Shown piece after piece: positions 16,511 to 25,198 of a stretch of DNA of 47,279 nt. Position numbers and translations under genes: made by a program. The stretch's first letter is position 1; each line of letters opens with the position of its first letter. Below the pieces are notes generated by a model. That model worked only from the letters and a program-made list of their open reading frames with translations. It searched no databases and had not been told where the DNA came from. The DNA is from an uncultured Bacteroidales bacterium (lineage in GTDB: Bacteria > Bacteroidota > Bacteroidia > Bacteroidales > WCHB1-69): positions 1 through 47,279 of the forward strand of contig CAJOFD010000012.1 in assembly GCA_905233585.1 (NCBI GenBank), read 5' to 3'.

Positions 16511-19075
16511 ATGAAAAAAATAATATTTATTTTAACGTTTTGTGTTGCGGGATTTTTTTCTGCAAAAGCACAAAGTAGTGCGGATTCCGCCTATGCAAGA
16601 GATTTGGTTTATCAGCCGCTAAACACATCAACATTGCCAGTGTCTGTAAAAGATACCTTGTTGAATTCAGACAAAATCTTAAAAGATGTACGCGAAGGGC
16701 GTTATGCCAAAGGCTATTCTTTTACTTCGACTAAAGAGAATCTATGGATTATTTCAATGCTTTCGGGCGGTTGGGATTGCTATTTGTATTTGTTGGATGC
16801 CAATTTTGAGATAGTTGATTACAACGATGACTATAATGGCAGTGGTAACGGCAGCCGTATTGTAGCGGAATTGCCTGCAGGTACCTATTATGTAATAGCA
16901 ACATCGTTTAGTAGCGGTGTATATGGTTCGGATAGGAGCTATACGCTTATCTTGAATGCCATTAATGCGAAAAAGATAAGAGAACTTACCTACACTCCAC
17001 AAACATTCTCAATGTTTACCGATTCTGTTACCTATGCCGATGCTATTGTATATGATTCGGTAGGTTTGGACCAATGGGGCGACCCTATCCTGATAGAAAT
17101 GAATAGAGTGAAAGCATATACCATGCATATACCAGCAGGACACTATATGTTTTACGATACCAACTGGAATGTAAGTATGTATAATGTAAGTATGTATATT
17201 CTTGACAATGAATACAATTTTATCGGCTATAGCGAAGAAGGTATTCAGATAGATGAAGCAGGCACATATCGTATACTTGTAGCATCTTGGAACAATTTTG
17301 ATGCGGATACAACATTGACGGATGTCTTTACTTTCAATGTTGAAACTCTTAATGCCGTAACCTACAAGACATTGACTTATAGTCCGATAAATACAGGGGT
17401 ATTTATTGTGGATTCCCTAACGGCAGACGATCCTATTCTTTTCCCAAGTGTGAATAATTTGTCCTACGTCAAAGGTTACCAGTTTACAACTTCCGATACG
17501 GCAAATTATATTATGATAAATGTGAATGATTCTGTACATTCTATTATTGTGGATTATACGTTGTTGGACAACAATAAAAATGTTATTAAAGAAGATCCTT
17601 ATTTGCTAAGAGTAACTCCATCAACAACCTATTATTTTGTTGTTTACGGTGACGATCCGTTTGATCAAGGTTTTTACAATTTTGTAATAAACGAAAAGGC
17701 TCACTTGAATACCTATTTTATAGATGCCATAAATGGAAATGATAACAATAACGGTCTTTCTGTAGATTCCGCTTTTCGTACCCTTGATGCTGCCGTGTAC
17801 ATGTCAAATGGTGTGGGTACTTATTATCTGACAGAAAATTATGTGTTTACCGATTATGTTGAAGTTTTTTTCGCTGAAATATATCCATACGGTAAAAACA
17901 TTCATTTAAGTGAAGCAATAAGCAACAGTAATTATGATTATGTAATAGGGGTTGCTGGTGAACTTACATTCGGTAAAAAAGGAGATACCAATTATTTTAT
18001 TTTGGATACAGCACTAAACAATCCTAATTATGAAACTTTTATTACATATGGAAGATCTTTCTATCCTGATGCGGATATTGAGATAAACAATGTTATAATG
18101 AATAATTTTGAAATCCGTAATTTTGTAGAAGGAACCAATGTAACCGTCAACAATTGCAAATTTACCGACAATTATATTTATGCAGGTCGGTATATGCCGG
18201 TTATGTTTTATGCCACTGACAGTCTGAAATTCAGCAATACGCTTTTCTCACAAAATACGTTTGAGGGAATGTTGTTCACTCTTGACAACCAAATGTATAG
18301 ACCAATGCCTACCGTTAAGAAAACTTTCTTCGAAATGGAAAATACCGATATATTGAGCAATTACTTTGGTATGCCTATAGTGTTCTATGAAGGAGCAAAT
18401 GTCAATCTCAAAAGCGGCAACATTAGAAACAATAGCATAGAAATGAGCAACGGCAGTTATGGTTTCTATGAGATTATATCACTGTTTGATATTAATCCGA
18501 CAAGTGCTGCCGGTGTTTGGATGATGGGTGGCAACATTACTATGGGGTCGGATTTCAAAATGGATAATAGCAATTATTTGTTCCTTGATTCATCAGTAAT
18601 GCTTACAATTACCGAAGATATAAGACAACCGGAGGCTGCAACAATATTCCCGTTCAGTTTTAACCCTTATGCACAAATGGCAATGCCAAGACTGGATTAT
18701 TATGACGGCAGACTTGTACTCGGCGGAACTGAAAGTCTTGTTGCTGCAAACTACAGCAGGTTTGCCATAGCACAACCATTAAATGAAATATGGTTGTTAC
18801 ATTCAGACGGACGTATCTATAAGAGCGGTTTAGGCATTGAAGATGAAATGGCAGGAAACAACGAAATCCGTATCTATCCTAACCCTGCAAAAGACCAAGT
18901 TACAATTGACGGTATCGAAAATACAGAAAACATCCAACTCATCAATATGATGGGACAAGTGGTTAAACAATTTAACCATGTAAACGAATCTGTAACTGTC
19001 AATGTAAGCGAATTGCCTGCAGGTATGTATTTTGTACGTATGGGCAATACTGTTAAAAAATTGATGGTGGAATAA
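16511..19075 (+). CDS. Type IX secretion cargo: PPC-like repeats, beta-helix and Por sorting domain
   Basis: An 854-residue exported protein. Signal peptide 1-20 (ending AKA). Three related beta-sandwich segments follow (about 40-155, 170-285 and 295-395), each with a pattern like KGYSFTSTKENLWI then AGTYYVIATS, resembling bacterial pre-peptidase C-terminal domains. Next comes a right-handed beta-helix part (about 400-690) that starts YFIDAINGNDNNNG, as in DUF1565/pectin-lyase-like surface proteins, with repeated Asn ladders. The C-terminal 75 residues are a type A T9SS sorting domain (IRIYPNPAKDQVTI, MGQVVKQF, LPAGMYFVRM, KKLMVE). It is expected to be carried across the outer membrane and anchored or released. 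No enzyme site is seen. Confidence 0.88.
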   Translation: MKKIIFILTFCVAGFFSAKAQSSADSAYARDLVYQPLNTSTLPVSVKDTLLNSDKILKDVREGRYAKGYSFTSTKENLWIISMLSGGWDCYLYLLDANFEIVDYNDDYNGSGNGSRIVAELPAGTYYVIATSFSSGVYGSDRSYTLILNAINAKKIRELTYTPQTFSMFTDSVTYADAIVYDSVGLDQWGDPILIEMNRVKAYTMHIPAGHYMFYDTNWNVSMYNVSMYILDNEYNFIGYSEEGIQIDEAGTYRILVASWNNFDADTTLTDVFTFNVETLNAVTYKTLTYSPINTGVFIVDSLTADDPILFPSVNNLSYVKGYQFTTSDTANYIMINVNDSVHSIIVDYTLLDNNKNVIKEDPYLLRVTPSTTYYFVVYGDDPFDQGFYNFVINEKAHLNTYFIDAINGNDNNNGLSVDSAFRTLDAAVYMSNGVGTYYLTENYVFTDYVEVFFAEIYPYGKNIHLSEAISNSNYDYVIGVAGELTFGKKGDTNYFILDTALNNPNYETFITYGRSFYPDADIEINNVIMNNFEIRNFVEGTNVTVNNCKFTDNYIYAGRYMPVMFYATDSLKFSNTLFSQNTFEGMLFTLDNQMYRPMPTVKKTFFEMENTDILSNYFGMPIVFYEGANVNLKSGNIRNNSIEMSNGSYGFYEIISLFDINPTSAAGVWMMGGNITMGSDFKMDNSNYLFLDSSVMLTITEDIRQPEAATIFPFSFNPYAQMAMPRLDYYDGRLVLGGTESLVAANYSRFAIAQPLNEIWLLHSDGRIYKSGLGIEDEMAGNNEIRIYPNPAKDQVTIDGIENTENIQLINMMGQVVKQFNHVNESVTVNVSELPAGMYFVRMGNTVKKLMVE

Positions 19076-19095
19076 TAAATTCCTGATTAAAACAC

Positions 19096-19126
19096 AGAGA
19101 GTCACATGTTGTGGCTCTCTTTTTTT
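19096..19126 (+). terminator. Terminator of the T9SS cargo gene
   Basis: Stem AGAGAGTCAC/GTGGCTCTCT (one G-T pair) with a 5-nt loop and a following T run. Confidence 0.85.
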
Positions 19127-19189
19127 ATACCAAGAGAAAAATATGGAAAATATTTTGATATGATTAGATGAGTATAATAAAAAAATATA

Positions 19190-19197
19190 TATCTTTG
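19190..19197 (+). promoter_or_regulatory. Promoter -7 box of a short transcription unit
   Basis: TATCTTTG, a perfect TAnnTTTG match, lies after the cargo terminator and 220 nt before the OmpA gene. The next strong terminator is at 19331, so the predicted transcript is only about 170 nt. No -33 TTTG at normal distance was found. Confidence 0.55.
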
Positions 19198-19223
19198 CAA
19201 AAACAAACAATAAGATACAAAAA

Positions 19224-19304
19224 ATGTCGGACAATACATACCATATCAATAGAACATTAATACAAATAACTGATATTCAATTGTTTGTAAACGGGGGGGG
19301 GTAA
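19224..19304 (+). CDS. Possible 26-codon ORF ending in a 9-G tract
   Basis: A short ORF between a promoter box (19190) and a terminator (19331). It begins MSDNTYHINR and ends LFVNGGG, the three Gly codons being the run of nine Gs, directly followed by TAA. An A-rich leader precedes the ATG; there is no strong Shine-Dalgarno, as usual in Bacteroidota. One G more would read on for 15 codons into the terminator stem; one G fewer stops after four more residues. It may be a real peptide, a non-coding RNA with a chance ORF, or noise. Confidence 0.3.
   Translation: MSDNTYHINRTLIQITDIQLFVNGGG
19293..19301 (+). repeat. Homopolymeric tract of nine G
   Basis: Nine consecutive Gs in a very AT-rich region. 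Such tracts slip during replication and are classic sites of phase variation; they are also prone to sequencing error. It lies in the short unit upstream of the OmpA operon, 117 nt before its first codon. Confidence 0.8.
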
Positions 19305-19330
19305 AAACCTCTTCTAAATATTTTCTTTTG

Positions 19331-19371
19331 CGCAAATATGCCTGAAAATAGGCGTATTTGCGTTTTTTTTT
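19331..19371 (+). terminator. Strong terminator of the short unit, directly upstream of the OmpA operon
   Basis: Stem CGCAAATATGCC/GGCGTATTTGCG (one G-T pair) with an 8-nt loop and a run of nine Ts. Because the previous gene already has its own terminator at 19096, this one implies a separate transcript between them, or an attenuator in the leader of the OmpA gene. Confidence 0.8.
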
Positions 19372-19417
19372 GCAATGAAATGACAAATAAATAAAAAATA
19401 AACAAAATTAACCTAAA

Positions 19418-20923
19418 ATGAAAAAGTACATTTTGATTTTTGCAGCCGTAACGATGATGTTGTCGGCAAATGCTCAAATTTGGAAAGAATTGGGTAATGC
19501 TGCCAAAAATGCGGCAAAAAACGCAGCCGTTCGTCAAACCGAACGTGTAACTGAAGGAGCAATAGACCGTGCCTTAGAAGGTGCTGAAAATGCAGCCGTA
19601 GATGCCACTACCAATGCCATCAACAACAGGGCGAATACTCCCAGAGCGGAAAAAGAAAAGACAAACGGTGAAAAAAAAACCAAAAAGGAACAGGACTGGA
19701 AATGTCCTGCTTGTGGAGCCAAGGGCAATACAGGTAAATTCTGTGCCAATTGCGGTGCAGTCCAGCCTGCAGCCAAAACAGCAGAGGGTTGGACCTGCGA
19801 AGAGTGCGGAAAGGAAGGCAATACCGGCAAGTTCTGTGAAGACTGCGGTGCAAAGAAGCCCGGTAGCGAAGCCACTACGGCACCTGCTGCCAAGGCAACC
19901 CCAACACCGAAAGCAGAGACAAGTTATACAAAGAGCGATTTTGTTCCCGGTGATGAAATTTTCTTTGATGACCCTGTAGAAAACGAAAAGGTAGGTGAAT
20001 ATCCTTCCCATTGGGATTTTGTCGGCGGGGAAGAATGTGAAATCATTACCTTGAATGGACAACAAGTGATAAAAGTTCAAGGCTGGCATACTGCTATCAC
20101 CCCATTGATGAAAGAAGCCAATTATCTGCCAGAAGATTTCACCATAGAGTTTGACGTTTGGTCTAAAGACAAAAACGGTGAATCTAACAACAATTGGGTT
20201 GATGTAGTGTTATTGGACGAAGATGGAAATGAGATTGTTGTAACAGGTGTAAATCCTGATTATAATAGTGATGAAATAGAGGCCGATTTCCGTGCAGATG
20301 TGGGTTGTTCTTATTCGACTCCGTCAGATGATAGGAGAGAGGCATCGGCTCCCGGTAAAAACCTGCTTCCTCTCATCAAACCGAATACTTGGTTGCACAT
20401 TGCAATATCTTTCAATAAGCGTGCTTACAAATATTATGTAAATGGCGTGCGTATGATAAACCTGCCCAATGTGAAACGTCCTACCCGAATGAATCTCCGT
20501 TCGGTTTCCAACGAAGGACCTTTCTATTTCAAGAATATCCGTATTGCCAAGGGTGCAGTGCCATTGTATGACCGTCTGGCTTCTGAGGGAAAAATCGTAA
20601 CCTATGCCATCACTTTTGAAACAGGCAAGGCAGACCTTAAACCCGAATCTATGGTGGAAATAAACCGTATTGCCAAACTGATGAAAGAGAATTCCAACCT
20701 TTCATTTGAAGTACAAGGCCATTGCGATGCAACAGGCAGCGACAAGATTAATGACCCGCTTAGCCAGAAAAGAGCAGAAGCCATTGTTGCCGAATTGGTG
20801 AAATTGGATATTGCCAAATCACGTTTGACAGCAGTGGGAAAAGGTTCCCATGAACCTATTGCATCCAATGCCACTGACGAAGGCAGAGCAAAAAACCGCA
20901 GAGTGGAATTTGTAAAGAAATAA
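19418..20923 (+). CDS. Exported OmpA-family protein with two tandem zinc ribbons
   Basis: A 501-residue protein with an unusual domain order. Signal peptide 1-19 (ending ANA); an Ala-rich amphipathic helix (about 24-72); a Lys/Glu linker; two zinc ribbons with CX2C-X9-CX2C spacing (Cys 96, 99, 109, 112 and Cys 127, 130, 140, 143), both with the core GNTGKFC; a Pro/Ala/Thr linker; a beta-sandwich like LamG/concanavalin domains (about 190-375, with TWLHIAISFNKRAYKYYVNG); and an OmpA peptidoglycan-binding domain (about 390-501: TFETGKADLKPES, VQGHCDATGS, LSQKRAEAI, NRRVEFVKK). Zinc ribbons are normally cytosolic. First gene of a four-gene envelope operon. Confidence 0.88.
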   Translation: MKKYILIFAAVTMMLSANAQIWKELGNAAKNAAKNAAVRQTERVTEGAIDRALEGAENAAVDATTNAINNRANTPRAEKEKTNGEKKTKKEQDWKCPACGAKGNTGKFCANCGAVQPAAKTAEGWTCEECGKEGNTGKFCEDCGAKKPGSEATTAPAAKATPTPKAETSYTKSDFVPGDEIFFDDPVENEKVGEYPSHWDFVGGEECEIITLNGQQVIKVQGWHTAITPLMKEANYLPEDFTIEFDVWSKDKNGESNNNWVDVVLLDEDGNEIVVTGVNPDYNSDEIEADFRADVGCSYSTPSDDRREASAPGKNLLPLIKPNTWLHIAISFNKRAYKYYVNGVRMINLPNVKRPTRMNLRSVSNEGPFYFKNIRIAKGAVPLYDRLASEGKIVTYAITFETGKADLKPESMVEINRIAKLMKENSNLSFEVQGHCDATGSDKINDPLSQKRAEAIVAELVKLDIAKSRLTAVGKGSHEPIASNATDEGRAKNRRVEFVKK

Positions 20924-20954
20924 TAAAATGCTAATTTTTTAATTGTTAAGGAAA

Positions 20955-21638
20955 ATGAAAAAGATATTATTGGTAACCCTTACAATAGGTTCTCTATTGC
21001 TTTGGGCTTGTGGTTCAGACAATTCTGCAGATATATCTACAGGAAATGAAAATGCAGACGAACTTGTGGCAAAAGCCTTTAAGGAAATGTCAGGCATAGA
21101 AAAAGCACAAAATGTATTGCAAGAAGGTTATGGATTGTCTTTAAAAGACATTACTCCAAATTTTGATTATCTTGAACAAAATGCAAAAGGCAAAGATTAT
21201 TTCTATGGGGACAACGGTAAAGGCAAACGCGTTACTGCCGTATTTGTCAGAAAAGACGGTGGAGAGATTGACGGCAATGAATATAAGGCGTACGTGCAAA
21301 GAGTCTTCAATCTGATAAAATCCAAAGCACAAGACGGCAAAATCATTAAGGGTTTTGACGGTGATGCTGAAACTTTGGAGGCAGCCATGCAAGAATTGAC
21401 TTTTGAGCAAATATTCCAAGCCCAATATGATCCTTCGGATTTCGGATTCCGTATGAACAACCAATTCTATGCTTGTTCCGTTTCTTTGGAAGAAGCCTAT
21501 GATGAAAATCCTGCACATATCAAATTTTATATGGGACTTGGCTTGCAAAAATCATTGAAAGAATCAATGCAAGAGGCTGAAAAAATTCTTGAAAACAGCG
21601 ATGTGCAAAAAACATTGAAAGAAAAACTTAATAAATAA
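20955..21638 (+). CDS. Lipoprotein of unknown function in the OmpA operon
   Basis: A 227-residue lipoprotein. The start is the ATG at 20955 (MKKILLVTLTIG, lipobox LWAC, Cys 19); a TTG four codons earlier is also in frame but less likely. The mature protein is acidic and mixed alpha/beta, with a helical C-terminus rich in Lys and Glu (SLKESMQEAEKILENS). No named domain is recognised. It follows the OmpA protein by 31 nt and precedes the large secreted protein by 16 nt. Confidence 0.75.
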   Translation: MKKILLVTLTIGSLLLWACGSDNSADISTGNENADELVAKAFKEMSGIEKAQNVLQEGYGLSLKDITPNFDYLEQNAKGKDYFYGDNGKGKRVTAVFVRKDGGEIDGNEYKAYVQRVFNLIKSKAQDGKIIKGFDGDAETLEAAMQELTFEQIFQAQYDPSDFGFRMNNQFYACSVSLEEAYDENPAHIKFYMGLGLQKSLKESMQEAEKILENSDVQKTLKEKLNK

Positions 21639-21654
21639 TTAAAAAAATAGAAAA

Positions 21655-23556
21655 ATGAAAAAGATATTGTTAATGATTGGTGCTTTGCTGGCATTTGGTA
21701 CAGCAGAGCTTACTGCACAGAGTTTTTTGAACAAACTGCAACAGGCAATGGGAGGGAATACAGAAAACACGCGGAATATGAATGTACAGGCACAGGGAGA
21801 TGATGACCCAAATGCTATTGCTTCAGGAGAACAGGCTTTGCCGCCAAAGCGTTCCAGCACTTTCGGTTGGGACGGCGTGGTAACACCTTCTTCTGCCAAA
21901 TTCCCTATACCGCTGATGAACGAATTCCCGACAGTGCCTTCTGCCTCCGAACTTATCAATCCGGTAGAAGCCAATCAAATAAAATATTACAAGGCCATTA
22001 AGGCGGTTACGCTTCGTGCCGAAGAATTGAATCAAAGCAACACTTGTGAAGATCAAGAGACATTGCTATGGCGTAAAAACAGCAACAAGGCTTTGAAAGA
22101 AGCCTACGGACTTACGGACGAAGAATTGGCCTTGATTGAAAAAGGCAATATGACGGAAGCCGAACAACAGCGTATTTCGGAAAAGATCGCCAAAGCCGCT
22201 TTGGGCGGTTTGAATCCTGACGACTTGGAAAAACAGGCTGCCGATTTGGAGAATATGAGCGAAGACCAAATAATGGCAAGAACAATAGAGGCTACTTGTG
22301 CCGTTTATGACAAAAATGCCGCCGGCATTCGCAAATATATGGGTGTAAGTGCCGAAGATATGAAAAAGGCTGCACGTGCCCAAGCCAAAAATACAAAAAA
22401 TCCTGATCAGATGTGTCCGGAGATGAAGGCTATATACAGCAAAGCGGAAGCCTATCAGAAAGTGGAAGCAGCCAAAAACCCATCTTTCAAAAATGAAGCC
22501 AAAGCCTTTGAACAAAAGATAAAAAAGGAAACTCAAGAGGCAGCGATGAATAGCATGAACATGGGCGGTTTGATGGGGGCTATGTCAAATATGCAACGAA
22601 GCATGAGCCCTATTTTGGAAATGCAACAAAAACTTACCAACTATGTACAGCAGGTGCAAAAACTAATGGAAATACCAGATGCAGAAGCCGATGCAAAATT
22701 TGCTGCTTCAGAACGCAAAAAAGTTTTGGAAATCAAGAAAAAGATTTATGAAACCAACAATGCTGCCGTGTATAATCCGCTATATTGGGAAGCCTTGGAA
22801 ATGATTATGTCCTATCGTGAAAGAGCGGCAAAGGCATGGGTAAATACGATACAAAAACAATTCAATACGTTGAAGAACAATTTGCCGGAGTTGATAAAAT
22901 TGAACCGCCAGGCTATTGAAGACGGTATAATTCCTGAATGTGCATTGTGGAGAGAACCGTTCAATTTGGTGATAGATGCAGGCGATTTGTTGGCAAATGC
23001 CTATAGTGAATTTCCTTCCGATTATCCGAAGATGTACAAAGAAGAAATTTATGGATATGTGGATTTGTTAAGCATGGGGAATGAAGGCAACAGACATGTT
23101 GATGATAACGGTTATCATCATGGTCTTAGTCCGTGGTGGCCGGAGTTTTGTGTTTATAGTCCCGCTTATTTTGATGCTATTCTTGCAGGGGAATATTTCT
23201 TTGCAATGGACGGAAACGGACAAGTGTATAAACACAAGGGCGGTGTTACAAAAGGAAGTGGCGGTGCTATAGCCACTGGCAGTTGGGAACCTGTAAGTAA
23301 CGAAGAATTTAAAAAGTTAAATAGTCAGAAAAGTGAGGCTTCTCCTGCCAGCACAAGTTGGACCTCCCAAGACGGAAAAAGAACAGTGTATTATAATGCA
23401 GAGGGTGGTTTTATTCAATTGCCAGAGGGTGATCAAGTGTTCCCCGTTTCATGGAAAAAAGACGGAAATGCCATTTTGTGGATACATCTTGCTACCGAAG
23501 ATACGGGAGATGGCAATTTCAAATATCAGATAGTTTTATGTTCTTACAAACTTTAA
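21655..23556 (+). CDS. Large secreted helical protein in the OmpA operon
   Basis: A 633-residue protein with a signal peptide (residues 1-21, ending LTA then QSFLNKL). Most of residues 110-420 is predicted helical and charged, rich in Lys, Glu, Ala and Met, with a Met/Gly-rich stretch (MNSMNMGGLMGAMSNMQRSM is about residues 298-317) that may be flexible. The C-terminal third (about 480-633) is Trp/Tyr-rich and likely globular. I do not recognise a family. Four Cys are spread in the mature part. The operon context (OmpA-like, lipoprotein, lysozyme-like) suggests a periplasmic or cell-wall role. Confidence 0.7.
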   Translation: MKKILLMIGALLAFGTAELTAQSFLNKLQQAMGGNTENTRNMNVQAQGDDDPNAIASGEQALPPKRSSTFGWDGVVTPSSAKFPIPLMNEFPTVPSASELINPVEANQIKYYKAIKAVTLRAEELNQSNTCEDQETLLWRKNSNKALKEAYGLTDEELALIEKGNMTEAEQQRISEKIAKAALGGLNPDDLEKQAADLENMSEDQIMARTIEATCAVYDKNAAGIRKYMGVSAEDMKKAARAQAKNTKNPDQMCPEMKAIYSKAEAYQKVEAAKNPSFKNEAKAFEQKIKKETQEAAMNSMNMGGLMGAMSNMQRSMSPILEMQQKLTNYVQQVQKLMEIPDAEADAKFAASERKKVLEIKKKIYETNNAAVYNPLYWEALEMIMSYRERAAKAWVNTIQKQFNTLKNNLPELIKLNRQAIEDGIIPECALWREPFNLVIDAGDLLANAYSEFPSDYPKMYKEEIYGYVDLLSMGNEGNRHVDDNGYHHGLSPWWPEFCVYSPAYFDAILAGEYFFAMDGNGQVYKHKGGVTKGSGGAIATGSWEPVSNEEFKKLNSQKSEASPASTSWTSQDGKRTVYYNAEGGFIQLPEGDQVFPVSWKKDGNAILWIHLATEDTGDGNFKYQIVLCSYKL

Positions 23557-24224
23557 TACTATCAGTCATTCTTTCAGCGGCGACTCCTCCAAGAGTCGCC
23601 GCTTCTTGGTATGACACATGGAAAGATTTTGATATAGACCCTCTTATTGCAGAGGCTGTGGTGTGGCCTGAAATGGAACGTTATTCCCGTTTGCAGGATG
23701 TTTTGGAAACAGCGGCAAATTATGGTACCTATATTGTCTTGGGAACAAATAGTTTCGATTTTTCTATAGGCAGGTTTCAAATGAAACCTTCTTTTGTTGA
23801 GAAAATGGAAAAGGCATGGATGAAAAACGGTTTGGCACGCAAGTATGCCTTGTGGTTTGATACGGCAGACAATGCTATAGCCAGAAAAATACGGATTTCA
23901 AGACTGCAAAAGGAGGAATGGCAAGTAATTTATGTGGGCGTATTTCTTCGTCTCTTATATATTTCATACGGTTCTTGCAATAAAAAAGGAGAATATATTC
24001 GGCAAGGCATAGAAACCTTACCGATAAAAGAACAGGTGTATTTGGCTGCAACCGCATACAATCGCGGTTGTGTATGGGCAGATCCGGGGTGCGGGAATAT
24101 AGATTTGATACGTACCCATGCCTATGAAAAACATTTTCACTATACTTTATTGCCTACAAAACAAACTTCTTATTATTGCTATGCCGCCCTTGCGTGGAAA
24201 CACTATAAATCCATCGCCCGATAG
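23538..24224 (+). CDS. Exported lysozyme-fold (transglycosylase-like) protein
   Basis: A 228-residue protein overlapping the previous gene by 19 nt, which suggests coupled translation. The start ATG at 23538 opens a hydrophobic signal (MFLQTLILSVILSAATP). The mature part keeps the outline of the lysozyme/SLT fold: an acidic residue after a helix (AEAVVWPEMERYS, Glu 45 or 47 as candidate catalyst), the substrate-cleft block FSIGRFQMKPSF (75-86), and AATAYNRGC near residue 172, like the AAYNAG motif of soluble lytic transglycosylases. It is distant from known members. Peptidoglycan remodelling is therefore inferred, supported by the OmpA neighbour. Confidence 0.65.
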   Translation: MFLQTLILSVILSAATPPRVAASWYDTWKDFDIDPLIAEAVVWPEMERYSRLQDVLETAANYGTYIVLGTNSFDFSIGRFQMKPSFVEKMEKAWMKNGLARKYALWFDTADNAIARKIRISRLQKEEWQVIYVGVFLRLLYISYGSCNKKGEYIRQGIETLPIKEQVYLAATAYNRGCVWADPGCGNIDLIRTHAYEKHFHYTLLPTKQTSYYCYAALAWKHYKSIAR

Positions 24225-24298
24225 AAAGATTTCGTGTGTATATGAAAATAAAATAAATGCTATTCAACAAAGTGAAATATTTAGATTAAGAGATTTTA

Positions 24299-24332
24299 TT
24301 TGATAATCCTGCTAATATTTTTTATAATTTTG
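24299..24332 (+). promoter_or_regulatory. Promoter of the acetyltransferase
   Basis: TTTG (24299-24302), 22-nt spacer, TAATTTTG (24325-24332), 38 nt before the ATG. Confidence 0.6.
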
Positions 24333-24370
24333 TCAGTTGAATCCGTAAAAAGAAATTTATAAGCAAAGTT

Positions 24371-24925
24371 ATGACCGAATACGAAAAAATGCTTAATAAC
24401 CTGCCGTATGATTATACGGACAAGGAAATACAAACACGCATTTTACATACTTATTACGCAATGCGGGATTTTAACCGATGTGGTGCATGGGATATGGAGG
24501 AGTTTCGTCGTTGCATGCTGGCCTTGCTGCCTAATGCTCACCCTTCAGCACTTGTTATTCCGCCTTTTCATTGCGACCACGGTGATAGAATAACCCTTGG
24601 GGAAGGTGTGGTCATTAATTTCAATGCTGTATTTTTGGATGGTGGTGGTATCACTATCGGCAACCATACGCTGATAGGTCCCAATTGTCAATTGCTGACT
24701 CCTGACCATCCGCATGATTATTTGGAACGCCGCAAAACCATAGAGACGGGCTTGCCTATTCGTATTGGTGACGATTGCTGGTTAGGCGGCGGTGTAATTG
24801 TTTGTCCGGGAGTAACCATCGGCAACCGTGTGATAGTCGGTGCTGGCAGTGTGGTAACACACGACATACCCGATGATGTGGTAGTGGCAGGAAACCCCGC
24901 GAAAATAATTAAGAAAACGGTATAA
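24371..24925 (+). CDS. Maltose/galactoside O-acetyltransferase-like hexapeptide protein
   Basis: A 184-residue acetyl-CoA-dependent sugar O-acetyltransferase of the Maa/LacA/NodL group. The N-terminal helical cap (EKMLNNLPYDYTDKEI) is typical, and the left-handed beta-helix is built of hexapeptide repeats (ITLGEGVVINFNAVFLDGG, ITIGNHTLIGPNC, IRIGDDCWLGGG, VTIGNRVIVGAGSVV). The catalytic His is in TPDHPHD (His 113), and the end VAGNPAKIIKK is the family signature. It acts in the cytosol, as a trimer, probably to acetylate non-metabolisable sugars. It stands alone between the OmpA operon and the efflux pair. Confidence 0.93.
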   Translation: MTEYEKMLNNLPYDYTDKEIQTRILHTYYAMRDFNRCGAWDMEEFRRCMLALLPNAHPSALVIPPFHCDHGDRITLGEGVVINFNAVFLDGGGITIGNHTLIGPNCQLLTPDHPHDYLERRKTIETGLPIRIGDDCWLGGGVIVCPGVTIGNRVIVGAGSVVTHDIPDDVVVAGNPAKIIKKTV

Positions 24926-25092
24926 TAGAAGATTATTTCATTAGGTAAGAAAATGAGATTTTTTGTCGGATTTATTCTATTTTCCCCGATTTTTTACAAT
25001 GAATTTGTTTATGATGTGTAAAATCATAGTCATTGATTTTCACTAAATTATACAAATTTATAGAAACTATAGCCGATATCAAAAATTTTTTG

Positions 25093-25100
25093 TATTTTTG
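25093..25100 (+). promoter_or_regulatory. Promoter -7 box of the EmrA/EmrB-like pair
   Basis: TATTTTTG, about 98 nt before the adaptor start. No -33 box at normal distance was seen, which would fit activation by the AraC regulator encoded nearby (inference). Confidence 0.5.
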
Positions 25101-25198
25101 CATATCATTTTGTATTTGTACATTGTTTAGCCTTGGTAAAGGCGTGGGGGCACCCTATAATATTCCGAGTATTAATAAAAAATATAATAGGGTTAAAC

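Noticed and set aside
19574..20089. Cys-rich minus-strand ORF opposite the zinc-ribbon region
   Set aside because: Its Cys come from the complement of the repeated ribbon codons; no start signal and no homology pattern.
22066..22536. 156-codon hydrophobic minus-strand ORF inside the 633-residue secreted protein gene
   Set aside because: The hydrophobicity is the complement of Lys/Glu-rich codons; typical antisense artefact.
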